A stretch of DNA of 46,913 bases from Chloroflexi bacterium UBA5189 (lineage in GTDB: Bacteria; Chloroflexota; Limnocylindria; Limnocylindrales; CSP1-4), in contig DHWF01000028.1 in the NCBI GenBank assembly GCA_002413045.1, forward strand, positions 99,118-146,030, written 5' to 3'. The translations under genes and the position numbers were made by a program. How positions within the stretch are numbered: the stretch's first letter is position 1; every line of letters starts with the position of its first letter. Of this stretch, positions 1 to 7,448 are shown piece by piece. The notes under the pieces are model-generated. The model did not search any database and was not told where the DNA came from. It saw only the letters and a program-made list of their open reading frames with translations.

Positions 1-225
1 ACCTGGGTCTCGATCCACCACGGCGGCGGCGTCGGCATCGGCTATAGCCAGCACGCCGGCATGGTCGTCGTGGCCGATGGCACCGAGCTCGCCGCACGGA
101 AGCTGGAACGTGTCCTCACGACCGATCCCGCAATGGGCGTCCTGCGCCACGCTGACGCGGGCTACGAGCGCGCGATCGAGGTCGCCCGCAAACGCGGCGT
201 GCACGTCCCGATGGCGGACGGCTAA
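1..225 (+). CDS. hutU: Urocanate hydratase (urocanase), C-terminal fragment
   Basis: This is the last 74 codons of a gene that enters from the left edge; frame 1 is open from base 1 to a TAA at 223-225. Urocanase is the second enzyme of histidine degradation and hydrates urocanate to imidazolonepropionate in the cytoplasm. The fragment carries the conserved C-terminal run HHGGGVGIG, then HAGMVVVADGTELAA and a MGVLRHADAGYE block, which match this family closely. ftcD and hutI follow at 3228-5578 on the same strand, which supports the call. The stop overlaps the stop of the convergent MFS gene by four bases. The N-terminal NAD-binding part lies outside the window. Confidence 0.93.
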   Translation, partial: TWVSIHHGGGVGIGYSQHAGMVVVADGTELAARKLERVLTTDPAMGVLRHADAGYERAIEVARKRGVHVPMADG

Positions 226-1550
226 GCGCCCGCAGCGTCCTCAGCGATTGCGGCCTCCGCTGCCGGCTCCGATTGCGCGAGCGACTCGAGCCCAAGGTTT
301 CGGACCGCAGGCGACAAGAGCGAGCCGAGCGCCAGGAGGGCCATCCCGCAACCGGCGACGAGCATCGTTCCATCGAGGCTGAGCTGCACGGCGGCGCCGG
401 CGACGAACATCGAGATCGGGATCAACCCGACCGACCCGGTGATTAGCAGGCTCATCACGCGGCCCATCAGCTCCGGCGGGATGCGGCTCTGGATCCACGT
501 GATGCCGAGCAGGTTGCCAATGCCGAGCGCCGTCCCCGAGACCCCGATTACGAGGGCCGCCAGCAGCGTCGTGTGGACGGCCGCGAGCGCCCCGACGCCG
601 AGCCCCGCGAGGGCGAGCGTCCCGATCACGACCAGGCCGAACCGTGATGGTCGCGGTGCCGGCAGGACGGACGCGACGAGGAGGCCGACGAGGGATCCGC
701 CGCCGAACGCGGCCATCACGATCCCGAACGCGGCGGCGCCCTCCGGGAGCCGGGAGTAGGCGATGAACGGCATCCCGACCTCGAACGGCCCGACGATGAA
801 CAGGTTCGCGGCAAGGCTCACGAGGGTCACTGCGCGGAGCCCGGGTGAGCTCCAGACGAAGCGGACGCCCTCCCGGATCGAATCGAGGATCGACGTGGCC
901 TCCTGGGCGATGTGGGCGCGCGGCCTGATCAGCCAGAGCGTCACGAGCGACGCCAGGAACGTGGCCGCGTCGACCAGCAGGGCGATGCCGATCCCGCCAT
1001 CGGTCGCGCCGGCGGCACCCGCGCCGAGCGCTGCGATGACGACGCCGGCGATCGCCGGCCCGACGAGGATCGTGGCCTGGGTCGTGCCCTGGACGATGCC
1101 GTTGGCGCGCTGGAGCTGCTCCGGCTCGACGAGCTCCGGCACTATCGACGTCTGGGCAGGGAAGAAGAAGGCATCCGCGACGCCGAACACGAGCGCGAAG
1201 GCGTACAGCATCCAGAGCTGCGCCGCGCCGGCGAGCACCACGAGGCCGAGGGCGGTGACGGCGACCAGCCGCACGGCATTCGAGCCCAGCATCACCAGCC
1301 GGGGCGAGAAGCGATCGACCGACACGCCGCCGACGATCATGAGGAGGGCGCGCGGGACGGCCATCAGGGCGAGCACGCCGCCGAGCGCGAGGGCGCTGCC
1401 GGTGAGGACGAGTGCGAGCCAGGGCAGCGCGATCAGCGCGAACTGATCGCCGAGCGAGGAGATCGCCTCGCCGACCCACAGGAGCCGGAAGTCACGGACG
1501 GCGAACGGGGAGCTCGGTTTCGTGGTGGTGGTCGTGGTCGGCGGGTTCAT
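222..1550 (-). CDS. MFS exporter, second gene of the pair
   Basis: A 442-residue, 12-helix major facilitator protein of the MFS_3/EntS-like drug or siderophore exporter type, expected in the cytoplasmic membrane. After a short Thr-rich tail the first helix region begins FAVRDFRLLWVGEAISSLGDQ, and the helix 2-3 loop has DRFSPR, a version of the MFS D-R-x-x-R motif. The ATG at 1550 overlaps the stop of the upstream MFS gene in an ATGA junction, so the two are probably translated together. The frame stays open further upstream, but that stretch is Arg/Pro-rich and unlike protein. The substrate cannot be read from sequence, and a role in the surrounding hut pathway is not supported. Confidence 0.88.
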   Translation of the reverse strand: MNPPTTTTTTKPSSPFAVRDFRLLWVGEAISSLGDQFALIALPWLALVLTGSALALGGVLALMAVPRALLMIVGGVSVDRFSPRLVMLGSNAVRLVAVTALGLVVLAGAAQLWMLYAFALVFGVADAFFFPAQTSIVPELVEPEQLQRANGIVQGTTQATILVGPAIAGVVIAALGAGAAGATDGGIGIALLVDAATFLASLVTLWLIRPRAHIAQEATSILDSIREGVRFVWSSPGLRAVTLVSLAANLFIVGPFEVGMPFIAYSRLPEGAAAFGIVMAAFGGGSLVGLLVASVLPAPRPSRFGLVVIGTLALAGLGVGALAAVHTTLLAALVIGVSGTALGIGNLLGITWIQSRIPPELMGRVMSLLITGSVGLIPISMFVAGAAVQLSLDGTMLVAGCGMALLALGSLLSPAVRNLGLESLAQSEPAAEAAIAEDAAGA

Positions 1551-2836
1551 TCGGCGCCTCCAGGTGCTGCGGTCAGGGTGGCATGTGCGCCGATCGATCG
1601 TTCCGGGTCGCGGACGCCGGGCAGGAACAGGAGCCCGCCCATGAGCAGCGCTCCGACGACCGCGGCACCGATGACGGTGGTCTCGGCACCGAGGGCGGCC
1701 GACACCGGGCCGGTCAGCGCGAACGAGACGGGCACGAGGGCGGTCGACATCATCCAGTCGAGGCTCGCGATGCGGCCGAGGAGCTGGCGCGGAACCAGCT
1801 GCTGGAGCATCGTGGTCCAGATCACCTGGCCGAGCTGGAAGGCGCCCTGCACCACGAACGTGATCAGCATGGCCTGCCACAGCGCGGTCATGAGCCCGAA
1901 TCCGGCCGTGACGGCGACTCCCAGCGTGAACGCGGCATACATGACGGTCACGCGGAGCCTCGGCAGCCCGAGGGCGCCCACCAGGACCGACATCGCCATC
2001 GAGCCGATGCCGCCGACGGCGAACACCAAGCCCAGCGAATCCGGGCCGAGGGAGAGGCGGTTCTTCAGCAGGAATGGCACGAGCACCTCGACCGGGCCGA
2101 GGAACACGAGCAGGGCGAACATCCCGGTCAGGAGCGTCGCCCAGATCCAGGCCTTGCTCCGCGCGTAGCGGACGCCCTCGGCCACCTGGGCGATGGTCTC
2201 GCGGACGCCCGTGCCGCCGGCAGCCTGCCGGGGCGCCGGCCGCGTGCGGATGGCAAGGACCGCCACAGCGGACACGACGAACGAGGCGGCGTCAAAGCCG
2301 AGGGCCGCCGCCGGCCCGAACGCCGCGATCACGATCCCGGCGATCGCCGGACCGGCGAGGCGCTGCGTCAGGTTGCGATACATCGCGCCGAGGGCGTTCG
2401 CCGCGGGGAGCTCGCTCTCGGGCACGAGGTCCGGCACGATCGCGGTCGAGGCAGGGTTGAAGAAGGCATCGCCGGCGCCGACGAAGATGATCAGCGCAGC
2501 GATGTGCCAGAGCTGGATGACGCCGGCCGCGGAGAGCGCAGCCATCGCGCCGATGGCAGCCGCGCGGAGCAGGTCCGCACCGATCATCAGCCGGCGCCGG
2601 TCGACACGATCCGAGAAGGCACCGCCGAGCAGCACGAACAGGACCGACGGTACGGTCCAGGCAACGCCGACGAGTGACAGTGCTGTCGGCACGTTGCTGA
2701 TCGCGTAGACCTGCCAGGCCAGCGCGATGTAGAAGAACCCGTCACCGAGCAGCGACACGAGGCTGCCGCCGGACAGGAGCGCGAAGTCGCGTCGCCGCAG
2801 CGGCTGGAGCATGCGGGCGGTGGTGAGGCGGCTCAT
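1547..2836 (-). CDS. MFS exporter, first gene of the pair
   Basis: A 429-residue, 12-helix major facilitator protein related to its downstream neighbour: both have a short N-terminal tail, a LL.G..iS.LGD opening and a DAFFNPA or DAFFFPA motif after helix 4. The loop motif DRVDRRRL fits the MFS signature. The start at 2836 lies 25 bases after the stop of a 60-residue gene, and no clear Shine-Dalgarno is visible. The likely role is proton-driven efflux of a small molecule. Two adjacent, translationally coupled paralogues could work separately or as a pair. Expression probably starts from the promoter at 3084-3113. Confidence 0.88.
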   Translation of the reverse strand: MSRLTTARMLQPLRRRDFALLSGGSLVSLLGDGFFYIALAWQVYAISNVPTALSLVGVAWTVPSVLFVLLGGAFSDRVDRRRLMIGADLLRAAAIGAMAALSAAGVIQLWHIAALIIFVGAGDAFFNPASTAIVPDLVPESELPAANALGAMYRNLTQRLAGPAIAGIVIAAFGPAAALGFDAASFVVSAVAVLAIRTRPAPRQAAGGTGVRETIAQVAEGVRYARSKAWIWATLLTGMFALLVFLGPVEVLVPFLLKNRLSLGPDSLGLVFAVGGIGSMAMSVLVGALGLPRLRVTVMYAAFTLGVAVTAGFGLMTALWQAMLITFVVQGAFQLGQVIWTTMLQQLVPRQLLGRIASLDWMMSTALVPVSFALTGPVSAALGAETTVIGAAVVGALLMGGLLFLPGVRDPERSIGAHATLTAAPGGAE

Positions 2837-2861
2837 GGGCGAATCCGCGGTGGACGGCAGC

Positions 2862-3044
2862 TCAGTGGGCAGAAGCGCGAACGGATCGCGTCGCGGGTGC
2901 CCAGCCGAGGAGCGAGCGGAGCGCCGCGACGATGGACCGGGTCGAACCGTCCGTGCCGCGCGCTGCCTGGGTGTCGCGCAGCTCGGCGCCGATCTGGCGG
3001 AGCTCGGCGAGGCGGTGGTCGAGGTTGACCTGTGAGGCGAGCAT
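2862..3044 (-). CDS. Small hypothetical protein leading the MFS operon
   Basis: A 60-residue protein with no family I recognise. I chose the ATG at 3044 because a Shine-Dalgarno-like GAAGGGAG lies just upstream; the frame is open further up but that would cross the promoter. The first 30 residues (MLASQVNLDHRLAELRQIGA onward) should form one amphipathic helix; the tail is basic with no signal peptide or membrane segment. It is the first gene after the promoter at 3084-3113 and is followed by two MFS exporters. It might be a leader peptide, a small regulator, or unrelated to transport. Confidence 0.6.
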   Translation of the reverse strand: MLASQVNLDHRLAELRQIGAELRDTQAARGTDGSTRSIVAALRSLLGWAPATRSVRASAH

Positions 3045-3083
3045 CTGGTGGTCTCCCTTCAATGGTGTACGGTTGTTTGGCGG

Positions 3084-3113
3084 ACTATGGCATAAGCACT
3101 TTCGAAATGTCAA
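3084..3113 (-). promoter_or_regulatory. Sigma-70-type promoter of the small-protein/MFS operon
   Basis: On the minus strand a perfect -35 TTGACA (3113-3108) is followed after 18 bases by CATAGT (3089-3084), preceded by TG to give an extended -10 (TGCCATAGT). Transcription would start about 30 bases before the small gene at 3044. The AT-rich stretch stands out in a very GC-rich setting. Confidence 0.72.
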
Positions 3114-3128
3114 TACTCAGTTTCGAAA
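3100..3128. promoter_or_regulatory. Twin palindromic operator TTTCGAAA
   Basis: Two identical perfect palindromes, TTTCGAAA, lie at 3100-3107 and 3121-3128, 21 bp apart centre to centre, so they face the same side of the helix. One lies within the -35/-10 spacer next to the -35 and the other just upstream of it, which is where a repressor dimer pair would block RNA polymerase. No regulator gene is adjacent, so the binding protein is unknown. Confidence 0.6.
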
Positions 3129-3215
3129 AATGATATCCGGTTGGTCCTTCGCGGCAGTGGCGCCTCCCAAACGGGAGCATTCGCGAGGCGCCCACGGATC
3201 GGCTGTCCGCTGTGT

Positions 3216-3221
3216 CACGAT
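3216..3221 (+). promoter_or_regulatory. -10-like hexamer for leaderless ftcD
   Basis: CACGAT ends six bases before the ATG at 3228, which would put transcription start on the start codon. No Shine-Dalgarno is visible. See the finding on leaderless genes. Confidence 0.45.
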
Positions 3222-3227
3222 CTCGGC

Positions 3228-4196
3228 ATGCTCGTGGAGTCGGTCCCGAACTACTCGGAGGGGCGACGACTCGACGTCGTCGATCGGCTCGCCGCTGCGG
3301 TCCGGGATACCGTCGGCGCCTACCTCCTTGACCGGACGAGTGACGCCTCGCACAACCGGTCCGTCCTGACGTTGGCCGGCGAGGCTTCGGCGGTGGAGCG
3401 CGCACTCGAGGCGACCATCGAGGTCGCGATCGAGACGATCGACATGGAGCGCCATGCGGGCGAGCACCCGCGCATCGGGGCCGTGGACGTGATCCCGTTC
3501 GTACCCCTTGGGACGACCACGATCGACGACTGCATCGCGCTCGCCCGATCGTTCGGTGCTCGGGTGGCGGATCGGTTCGGGCTCCCGGTCTACCTGTACG
3601 CGCGCGCCGCGGCGCGGCCCGATCGCGTGCGCCTCGCCGACGTGCGCCGCGGCGGCTACGAGGCGGTGCGAGACGAGATCGGCGATCTCGCCGCCGATCG
3701 GCGCCCGGACTTCGGACCAGCGATGGCGCATGCCCGCGCCGGTGCGGTCGCGGTCGGCGCGCGGCCGTTCCTGATCGCCTGGAACATCAACCTCGACTCG
3801 AACGACGTCGAGGTGGCCAGGCGAATCGCGCGGCGCGTGCGCGAATCCGGTGGCGGGCTGCCGGCCGTGCAGGGCAACGGATTCATGATCGATGAGCTCG
3901 ACAGCGCCCAGGTCTCGATGAACCTGCTCGACTTCGGGACGACCCCGATGTGGCGGGTGTACGACGAGGTCGCCCGATTGGCGCGTGAAGAAGGCGTCGG
4001 GATCCGCGAATCCGAGCTGATCGGGCTCGCGCCGCAGGCCGCGTTCGATGGGGTCGCCACGCACGTCGGCGTTGATGCAGCGGCCGGCCCGGAGGCGAGA
4101 TTCGCCGCTGCGGCCGCCTACCTGCGACTGCGCGACGCCAGCCCGCTGATGCTCCTCGAGGAGCGGCTCGCAGCGGCGCGGGCGTCGGCCGGTTGA
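3228..4196 (+). CDS. ftcD: Glutamate formimidoyltransferase
   Basis: A 322-residue cytoplasmic enzyme that moves the formimino group from N-formimino-L-glutamate to tetrahydrofolate, the last step of one histidine degradation route. It opens with the family signature ESVPNYSEGRR, followed by SDASHNRSVLT, EHPRIGAVDV near residue 80 and a later WNINLDSNDV block. The length fits the transferase domain alone, so the cyclodeaminase domain found in the bifunctional vertebrate enzyme is absent. I chose the ATG at 3228 because homology begins there. It overlaps hutI by four bases, so the two form one operon. Confidence 0.93.
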   Translation: MLVESVPNYSEGRRLDVVDRLAAAVRDTVGAYLLDRTSDASHNRSVLTLAGEASAVERALEATIEVAIETIDMERHAGEHPRIGAVDVIPFVPLGTTTIDDCIALARSFGARVADRFGLPVYLYARAAARPDRVRLADVRRGGYEAVRDEIGDLAADRRPDFGPAMAHARAGAVAVGARPFLIAWNINLDSNDVEVARRIARRVRESGGGLPAVQGNGFMIDELDSAQVSMNLLDFGTTPMWRVYDEVARLAREEGVGIRESELIGLAPQAAFDGVATHVGVDAAAGPEARFAAAAAYLRLRDASPLMLLEERLAAARASAG

Positions 4197-5578
4197 TCGA
4201 GCCGCCGATGGGCCTGCGACTGATCCAGGGCGGGCGCTCGGTGGATGGTGCGCCGGGCCTCCTCATCGAGCATGCCGCCGAGGTCGCGACGATGGCCGGC
4301 GGGACCCGACTCGGCGTGCGCATGGACGACCCGGCGCTGCTCGTTGCCCCGGGCGGCGATCCCGGCCACGAGGCGGCGCCGGCGGTGGCCTGCTGGGAGG
4401 GCCGCATCCTCGCGGCGGGGCCCCGGAATGACCTGGTCAAGGCGCTCGAGGGCAGCAACTATCCGATCGCGCGCTTCGCCCGGCTCGACGCGGGTGGCGG
4501 CACCGTCACCCCCGGCCTGATCGACCCGCATACGCACCTGCTGTTCGGCGGCTCGCGCGAGGGCGAGCTCGTCCTCCGCCAGCGTGGCGCCGACTACCTC
4601 GAGATCCTCCAGGCGGGCGGCGGGATCCTGTCGACCGTCGCCGCGACGCGCGCCGCCACCGACGAGCAGCTCGCCGAGCACGGCCGCCGCTGGCTGGGCG
4701 AGATGCTCGCCCACGGGACGACCACGATCGAGGCCAAGTCCGGCTACGGCCTCGACCTCCCGACGGAGCTGCGCCTCCTCGAGATTGCCTACGAGCTCGG
4801 CAAGGAGGGCCCGGTCGACGTCCTGCCGACGTGGCTCGGCGCCCACGCCGTCGCGCCCGAGTTCCGGGCTCGCCCCGACGGGGCGGAGGCCTACGTTCGT
4901 TACCTGCTCGAGGAGCAGCTGCCCGGCGTCGTCGCGCAGGGCCGGGCCCGGTTCGCGGACGTGTTCTGCGAGCGCGGCGTGTTCAGCCCCTCGCAGTCCC
5001 GGCGTGTGCTCGAGGAGGCCGCGCGGCTCGGGCTGGCCTCGCGGCTGCACGCCGACGAGCTGGCGCCCAGCGGCGGCGCGGAGCTCGCGGCCGAGATCGG
5101 CGCCCTGTCGGCCGACCACCTCGCCGTCCCGTCCGACGCGGGCGTCGACGCCCTCGCTGCCGCGGCAGCCGCAGGCCACCCGGTCGTCGCAGTCGTGCTC
5201 CCGGCCACGACCTGGTTCTTGATGCACGACGAGGTCGCGCCCGCGCGCCGGTTCATCGAGCGCGGCATTCCCGTCGCCCTGGCCACCGACTTCAACCCGG
5301 GCACCTCGCCGACGGCCAGCCTGCCGCTCGTCATGACGGTCGCCTGCCTCGAGCTCAAGCTGACCCCGTCCGAGGCGCTGGCCGCGGTCACGATCAATGC
5401 GGCTGCCGCGCTCGGCCTGGGCGACGAGCTCGGCTCGATCGAAACCGGCCGCCAGGCAGACCTCGCGATCTGGAACGTCCCGACCCATCGTCAGATCCCG
5501 TACTGGCCGGCCGCCGACCTCATCCGCGCAGTCGTGAAACGGGGTCGGGTCGTTCTCGAGCGCGCCGGTGTCCCATAG
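4193..5578 (+). CDS. hutI: Imidazolonepropionase
   Basis: A 461-residue metal-dependent amidohydrolase that opens the ring of 4-imidazolone-5-propionate to give N-formiminoglutamate, the substrate of the ftcD product. The metal-binding motif PGLIDPHTH (His at about 113 and 115) is followed by HGTTTIEAKSGYGLD, a HADE motif, SADHL and ATDFNPGTSP, all typical of HutI. The TTG at 4193 overlaps the ftcD stop as TTGA; an ATG at 4208 is an alternative start. An insert of some 20 residues lies in the N-terminal strand region (about 40-63). With hutU before the MFS operon, most of the hut pathway is present; hutH is not seen. Confidence 0.95.
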   Translation: MIEPPMGLRLIQGGRSVDGAPGLLIEHAAEVATMAGGTRLGVRMDDPALLVAPGGDPGHEAAPAVACWEGRILAAGPRNDLVKALEGSNYPIARFARLDAGGGTVTPGLIDPHTHLLFGGSREGELVLRQRGADYLEILQAGGGILSTVAATRAATDEQLAEHGRRWLGEMLAHGTTTIEAKSGYGLDLPTELRLLEIAYELGKEGPVDVLPTWLGAHAVAPEFRARPDGAEAYVRYLLEEQLPGVVAQGRARFADVFCERGVFSPSQSRRVLEEAARLGLASRLHADELAPSGGAELAAEIGALSADHLAVPSDAGVDALAAAAAAGHPVVAVVLPATTWFLMHDEVAPARRFIERGIPVALATDFNPGTSPTASLPLVMTVACLELKLTPSEALAAVTINAAAALGLGDELGSIETGRQADLAIWNVPTHRQIPYWPAADLIRAVVKRGRVVLERAGVP

Positions 5579-5634
5579 CCGAGCCGCGTAAGATCCGCAG
5601 GTTCGCGACGTCATCCGCTCGGAGGTGGCATGCG

Positions 5635-6336
5635 ATGACGCGACCAGGAATGCGCTCGCCGCTGACGACGATGGTGGTGGGCCTGCTGGTGGCCGCGTGC
5701 GGTTCCGCGGCCGTCCCGTCGATTTCGGCAGTCGGGCAGCTCCAGAGCCCCGCGGCGACGGTCGACGGGTCAGCGGTTGCCCCGACGGTGGCCCCAACCC
5801 CGGCGCCGCCTTCAAGCGCGCCGAGTGAGGGGCCCGTCGATTGGGACACGGCCCTTACGTTGGCGCCGTGCTCCGTTCCGCGATCCACCAACCCGGCCTG
5901 TCTCGACGAGACGGCGACTGGCGACGCGCCGGCGCGGACCGTGGCGGTGGCAGTGGGCGGCGAGGTGCGCATCAGCATGGTGATCCACAACTCGGCGGCG
6001 ACCGCGTCCCCGCCGGTCACGCTCGTCCTGTTCACCTACGAGCCGCCGATGCTGCCAACGTTCCTCAAGCCCACCGCCTGCAACGGCTGCAAGATCACCT
6101 CGGGGCCGTACGGCCTCGCGGAGCTCCTCGAGTGGCCGAGCCTTGGACCAGGGGACACGACCCTTTCCGTCACCCTCAAGGTGCTGCGCCGGCCGGCCGG
6201 CATCGTCGGCCCCGACTACGAGTGGCTCGCCGGGTTGTATGCCAAGCCAGCCGGGCTGGCGATTGATCCAGCGGTTGGGATCGACTCGAGCGCCGCGTTC
6301 GCGCTCGCGACCGGCGAGACAACGATCAAGCCGTAG
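5635..6336 (+). CDS. Hypothetical lipoprotein
   Basis: A 233-residue exported protein. The N-terminus has a short hydrophobic stretch ending in a lipobox LVAAC (Cys 22), then a Ser/Pro/Thr-rich linker to about residue 65 and a folded part with paired cysteines (CSVP...NPAC and CNGCK). The C-terminal domain has the beta-rich look of an Ig-like or protein-interaction fold, with phrases such as VGGEVRISMVIHNSA that resemble stalk domains. Start choice: GGAGGTGG sits seven bases before the ATG at 5635. It follows hutI by 56 bases but no functional link to histidine is evident. Confidence 0.78.
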   Translation: MTRPGMRSPLTTMVVGLLVAACGSAAVPSISAVGQLQSPAATVDGSAVAPTVAPTPAPPSSAPSEGPVDWDTALTLAPCSVPRSTNPACLDETATGDAPARTVAVAVGGEVRISMVIHNSAATASPPVTLVLFTYEPPMLPTFLKPTACNGCKITSGPYGLAELLEWPSLGPGDTTLSVTLKVLRRPAGIVGPDYEWLAGLYAKPAGLAIDPAVGIDSSAAFALATGETTIKP

Positions 6337-6349
6337 CTCGTCGTCCGGG

Positions 6350-7021
6350 CTAGACCTTCCCGCGTGATTCCAGCAAGACGGTTGTTGTCTCCTGGGGGAG
6401 GGTGGAGATCGTAACGGAGAGCTTGGGTTGGGCGGTGGGATCGCCGCCCATCTCGTGGAAGAACTTGCCGACGGCCTCGGCGCAGTCCGCATCGTCCGCG
6501 CAGACCGGCATCGCGATGACGAGCTTGGGGTCCAGCTGGGCAATCAGCGCCGCGGTTTTCGTCGGGTTGAGCGCGCCACCGACCGGCACGCACGCGATGT
6601 CGACCGGCCCGATATCGCCGAGCTCCTCCTGGCCGAGCAGGTGGCCGACGTCGCCCAGGTGGATCGTGTGGAGGCCGTCGAGCTCGACCACGAACGCGGT
6701 CCCCCGGCCCCGCTGCGCGCCCTTCGCGTCGTCGCGGTAGGTCCGAACCCCGGTCAGCAGGACGTCGCGGACCTCGTACTCGCCCGGGCTGTCCACCGTG
6801 AACGAGGCCTCGAGGCTCGTCGGCAGGACGGCTGTGCCGTTGCGCGTTCGCTTGCCCTTGGCCTTCGCGAGCGGCGCATCGTCGGCGTGGCTGTAGGTCG
6901 CGATGTCGCCGGTGATCCCGCGCCCCGTCGGCCCGACGATCGACTGGTACGCGTCGGCGACGACGACGGCATCGCGCCCGCGCAGCCGCACGCACGTCCC
7001 CCCATACCAGGTGATTTCCAT
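6350..7021 (-). CDS. Metallo-beta-lactamase-fold hydrolase-like protein with degenerate metal motif
   Basis: A 223-residue cytoplasmic protein of the Lactamase_B_3 type (MBL fold). It starts MEITWYGGTCVRL like members such as UPF0173 proteins and contains HLGDVGHLL and a C-terminal VIAMPVCADD region. The usual HxHxDH metal motif is not intact: the equivalent stretch reads TYSHADDAP, keeping one His and one Asp. It may bind metal differently or be non-catalytic. CAGAAT lies seven bases before the ATG (7034-7029), so it may be leaderless. Its 3' end faces the lipoprotein gene across 13 bases. Confidence 0.78.
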   Translation of the reverse strand: MEITWYGGTCVRLRGRDAVVVADAYQSIVGPTGRGITGDIATYSHADDAPLAKAKGKRTRNGTAVLPTSLEASFTVDSPGEYEVRDVLLTGVRTYRDDAKGAQRGRGTAFVVELDGLHTIHLGDVGHLLGQEELGDIGPVDIACVPVGGALNPTKTAALIAQLDPKLVIAMPVCADDADCAEAVGKFFHEMGGDPTAQPKLSVTISTLPQETTTVLLESRGKV

Positions 7022-7253
7022 CCCCCCGATTCTGTCACAGCGGGCTCACCCACCGATTGCGTGAAACGCCGGAACGACACAAGGCCGCCCACGGTGGACC
7101 CTCTGGATGATGCCTTGCAGCGGAGTCCATGCGTGGACAGGGCGCCGGGTCCGCGTGCCGGCAGGCCGACCATCAGCGCTGAGCGAAGCGAAGCGCGCAG
7201 GGAGGCCGGACGGTGCGTGGGGTCGGCGCCCGGTCGTGCATGGCAATCGAGGC

Positions 7254-7296
7254 AAAAAGAAGACCGGGAGCGCCTGCCCAATCGGCGCCCCCGGTC
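7254..7296 (-). terminator. Intrinsic terminator, minus strand
   Basis: A 13-pair stem (7262-7274 with 7284-7296, one A/C mismatch) closes a nine-base loop. On the minus strand it is followed by TTCTTTTTGCC, nearly the same tail as the clear terminator at 11476-11509. No annotated minus-strand gene lies directly upstream; the nearest is argS, ending at 8727. Confidence 0.68.
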
Positions 7297-7370
7297 GGAG
7301 GGAGGGAGGATGGAACCTCGAGGGTTCGGTCCGAGGAGGACACTAGATGCCGGGTGTTCAGACCCAGCCC
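7254..7370 (-). ncRNA. Candidate CU-rich small RNA
   Basis: Inferred only. The minus strand has a weak -10-like CTTAAT near 7385-7380 and then an intrinsic terminator ending about 7254, which would give an RNA of roughly 115 bases. It would carry two exposed pyrimidine runs complementary to Shine-Dalgarno sequences: CCTCCT (7339-7334) and TCCTCCCTCCCTCC (7310-7297). Such runs are common in Gram-positive regulatory RNAs that block ribosome binding. It is also antisense to the leader of the downstream lipoprotein gene. It fits none of the RNase P, tmRNA or SRP RNA signatures I checked. Confidence 0.3.
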
Positions 7371-7433
7371 GCCAAGCGATTAAGAAACGCCAACGCGCCC
7401 GAAGGTCCCGGCGACGATCGACTGCCGGGCCGG

Positions 7434-7439
7434 TACGAT
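7434..7439 (+). promoter_or_regulatory. -10-like hexamer before the lipoprotein peptidase gene
   Basis: TACGAT ends nine bases before the ATG at 7449. A start site on or just before the ATG would make this transcript leaderless or nearly so. Confidence 0.4.
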
Positions 7440-7448
7440 CGCGACCAG

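Larger units (their letters stand above)
7022..7448. other. 427-base intergenic region between divergent genes
   Basis: It lies between the MBL-fold gene (minus) and the lipoprotein peptidase gene (plus). It contains a likely -10 for the MBL-fold gene at 7034-7029, a strong terminator-like hairpin acting on the minus strand (7254-7296), a G/A-rich tract GGAGGGAGGGAGGA at 7297-7310, an AGGAGG at 7334-7339 seven bases before an in-frame ATG at 7347, and TACGAT at 7434-7439 before the preferred start. Bases 7035-7250 hold nothing I can identify. Confidence 0.6.

Noticed and set aside
7254..7370. RNase P RNA, tmRNA or SRP RNA on the minus strand
   Set aside because: None of the core motifs I looked for (GAGGAAAGTCC, the tmRNA GGTTCGA-type 3' end, GGAAGCAGC) is present.
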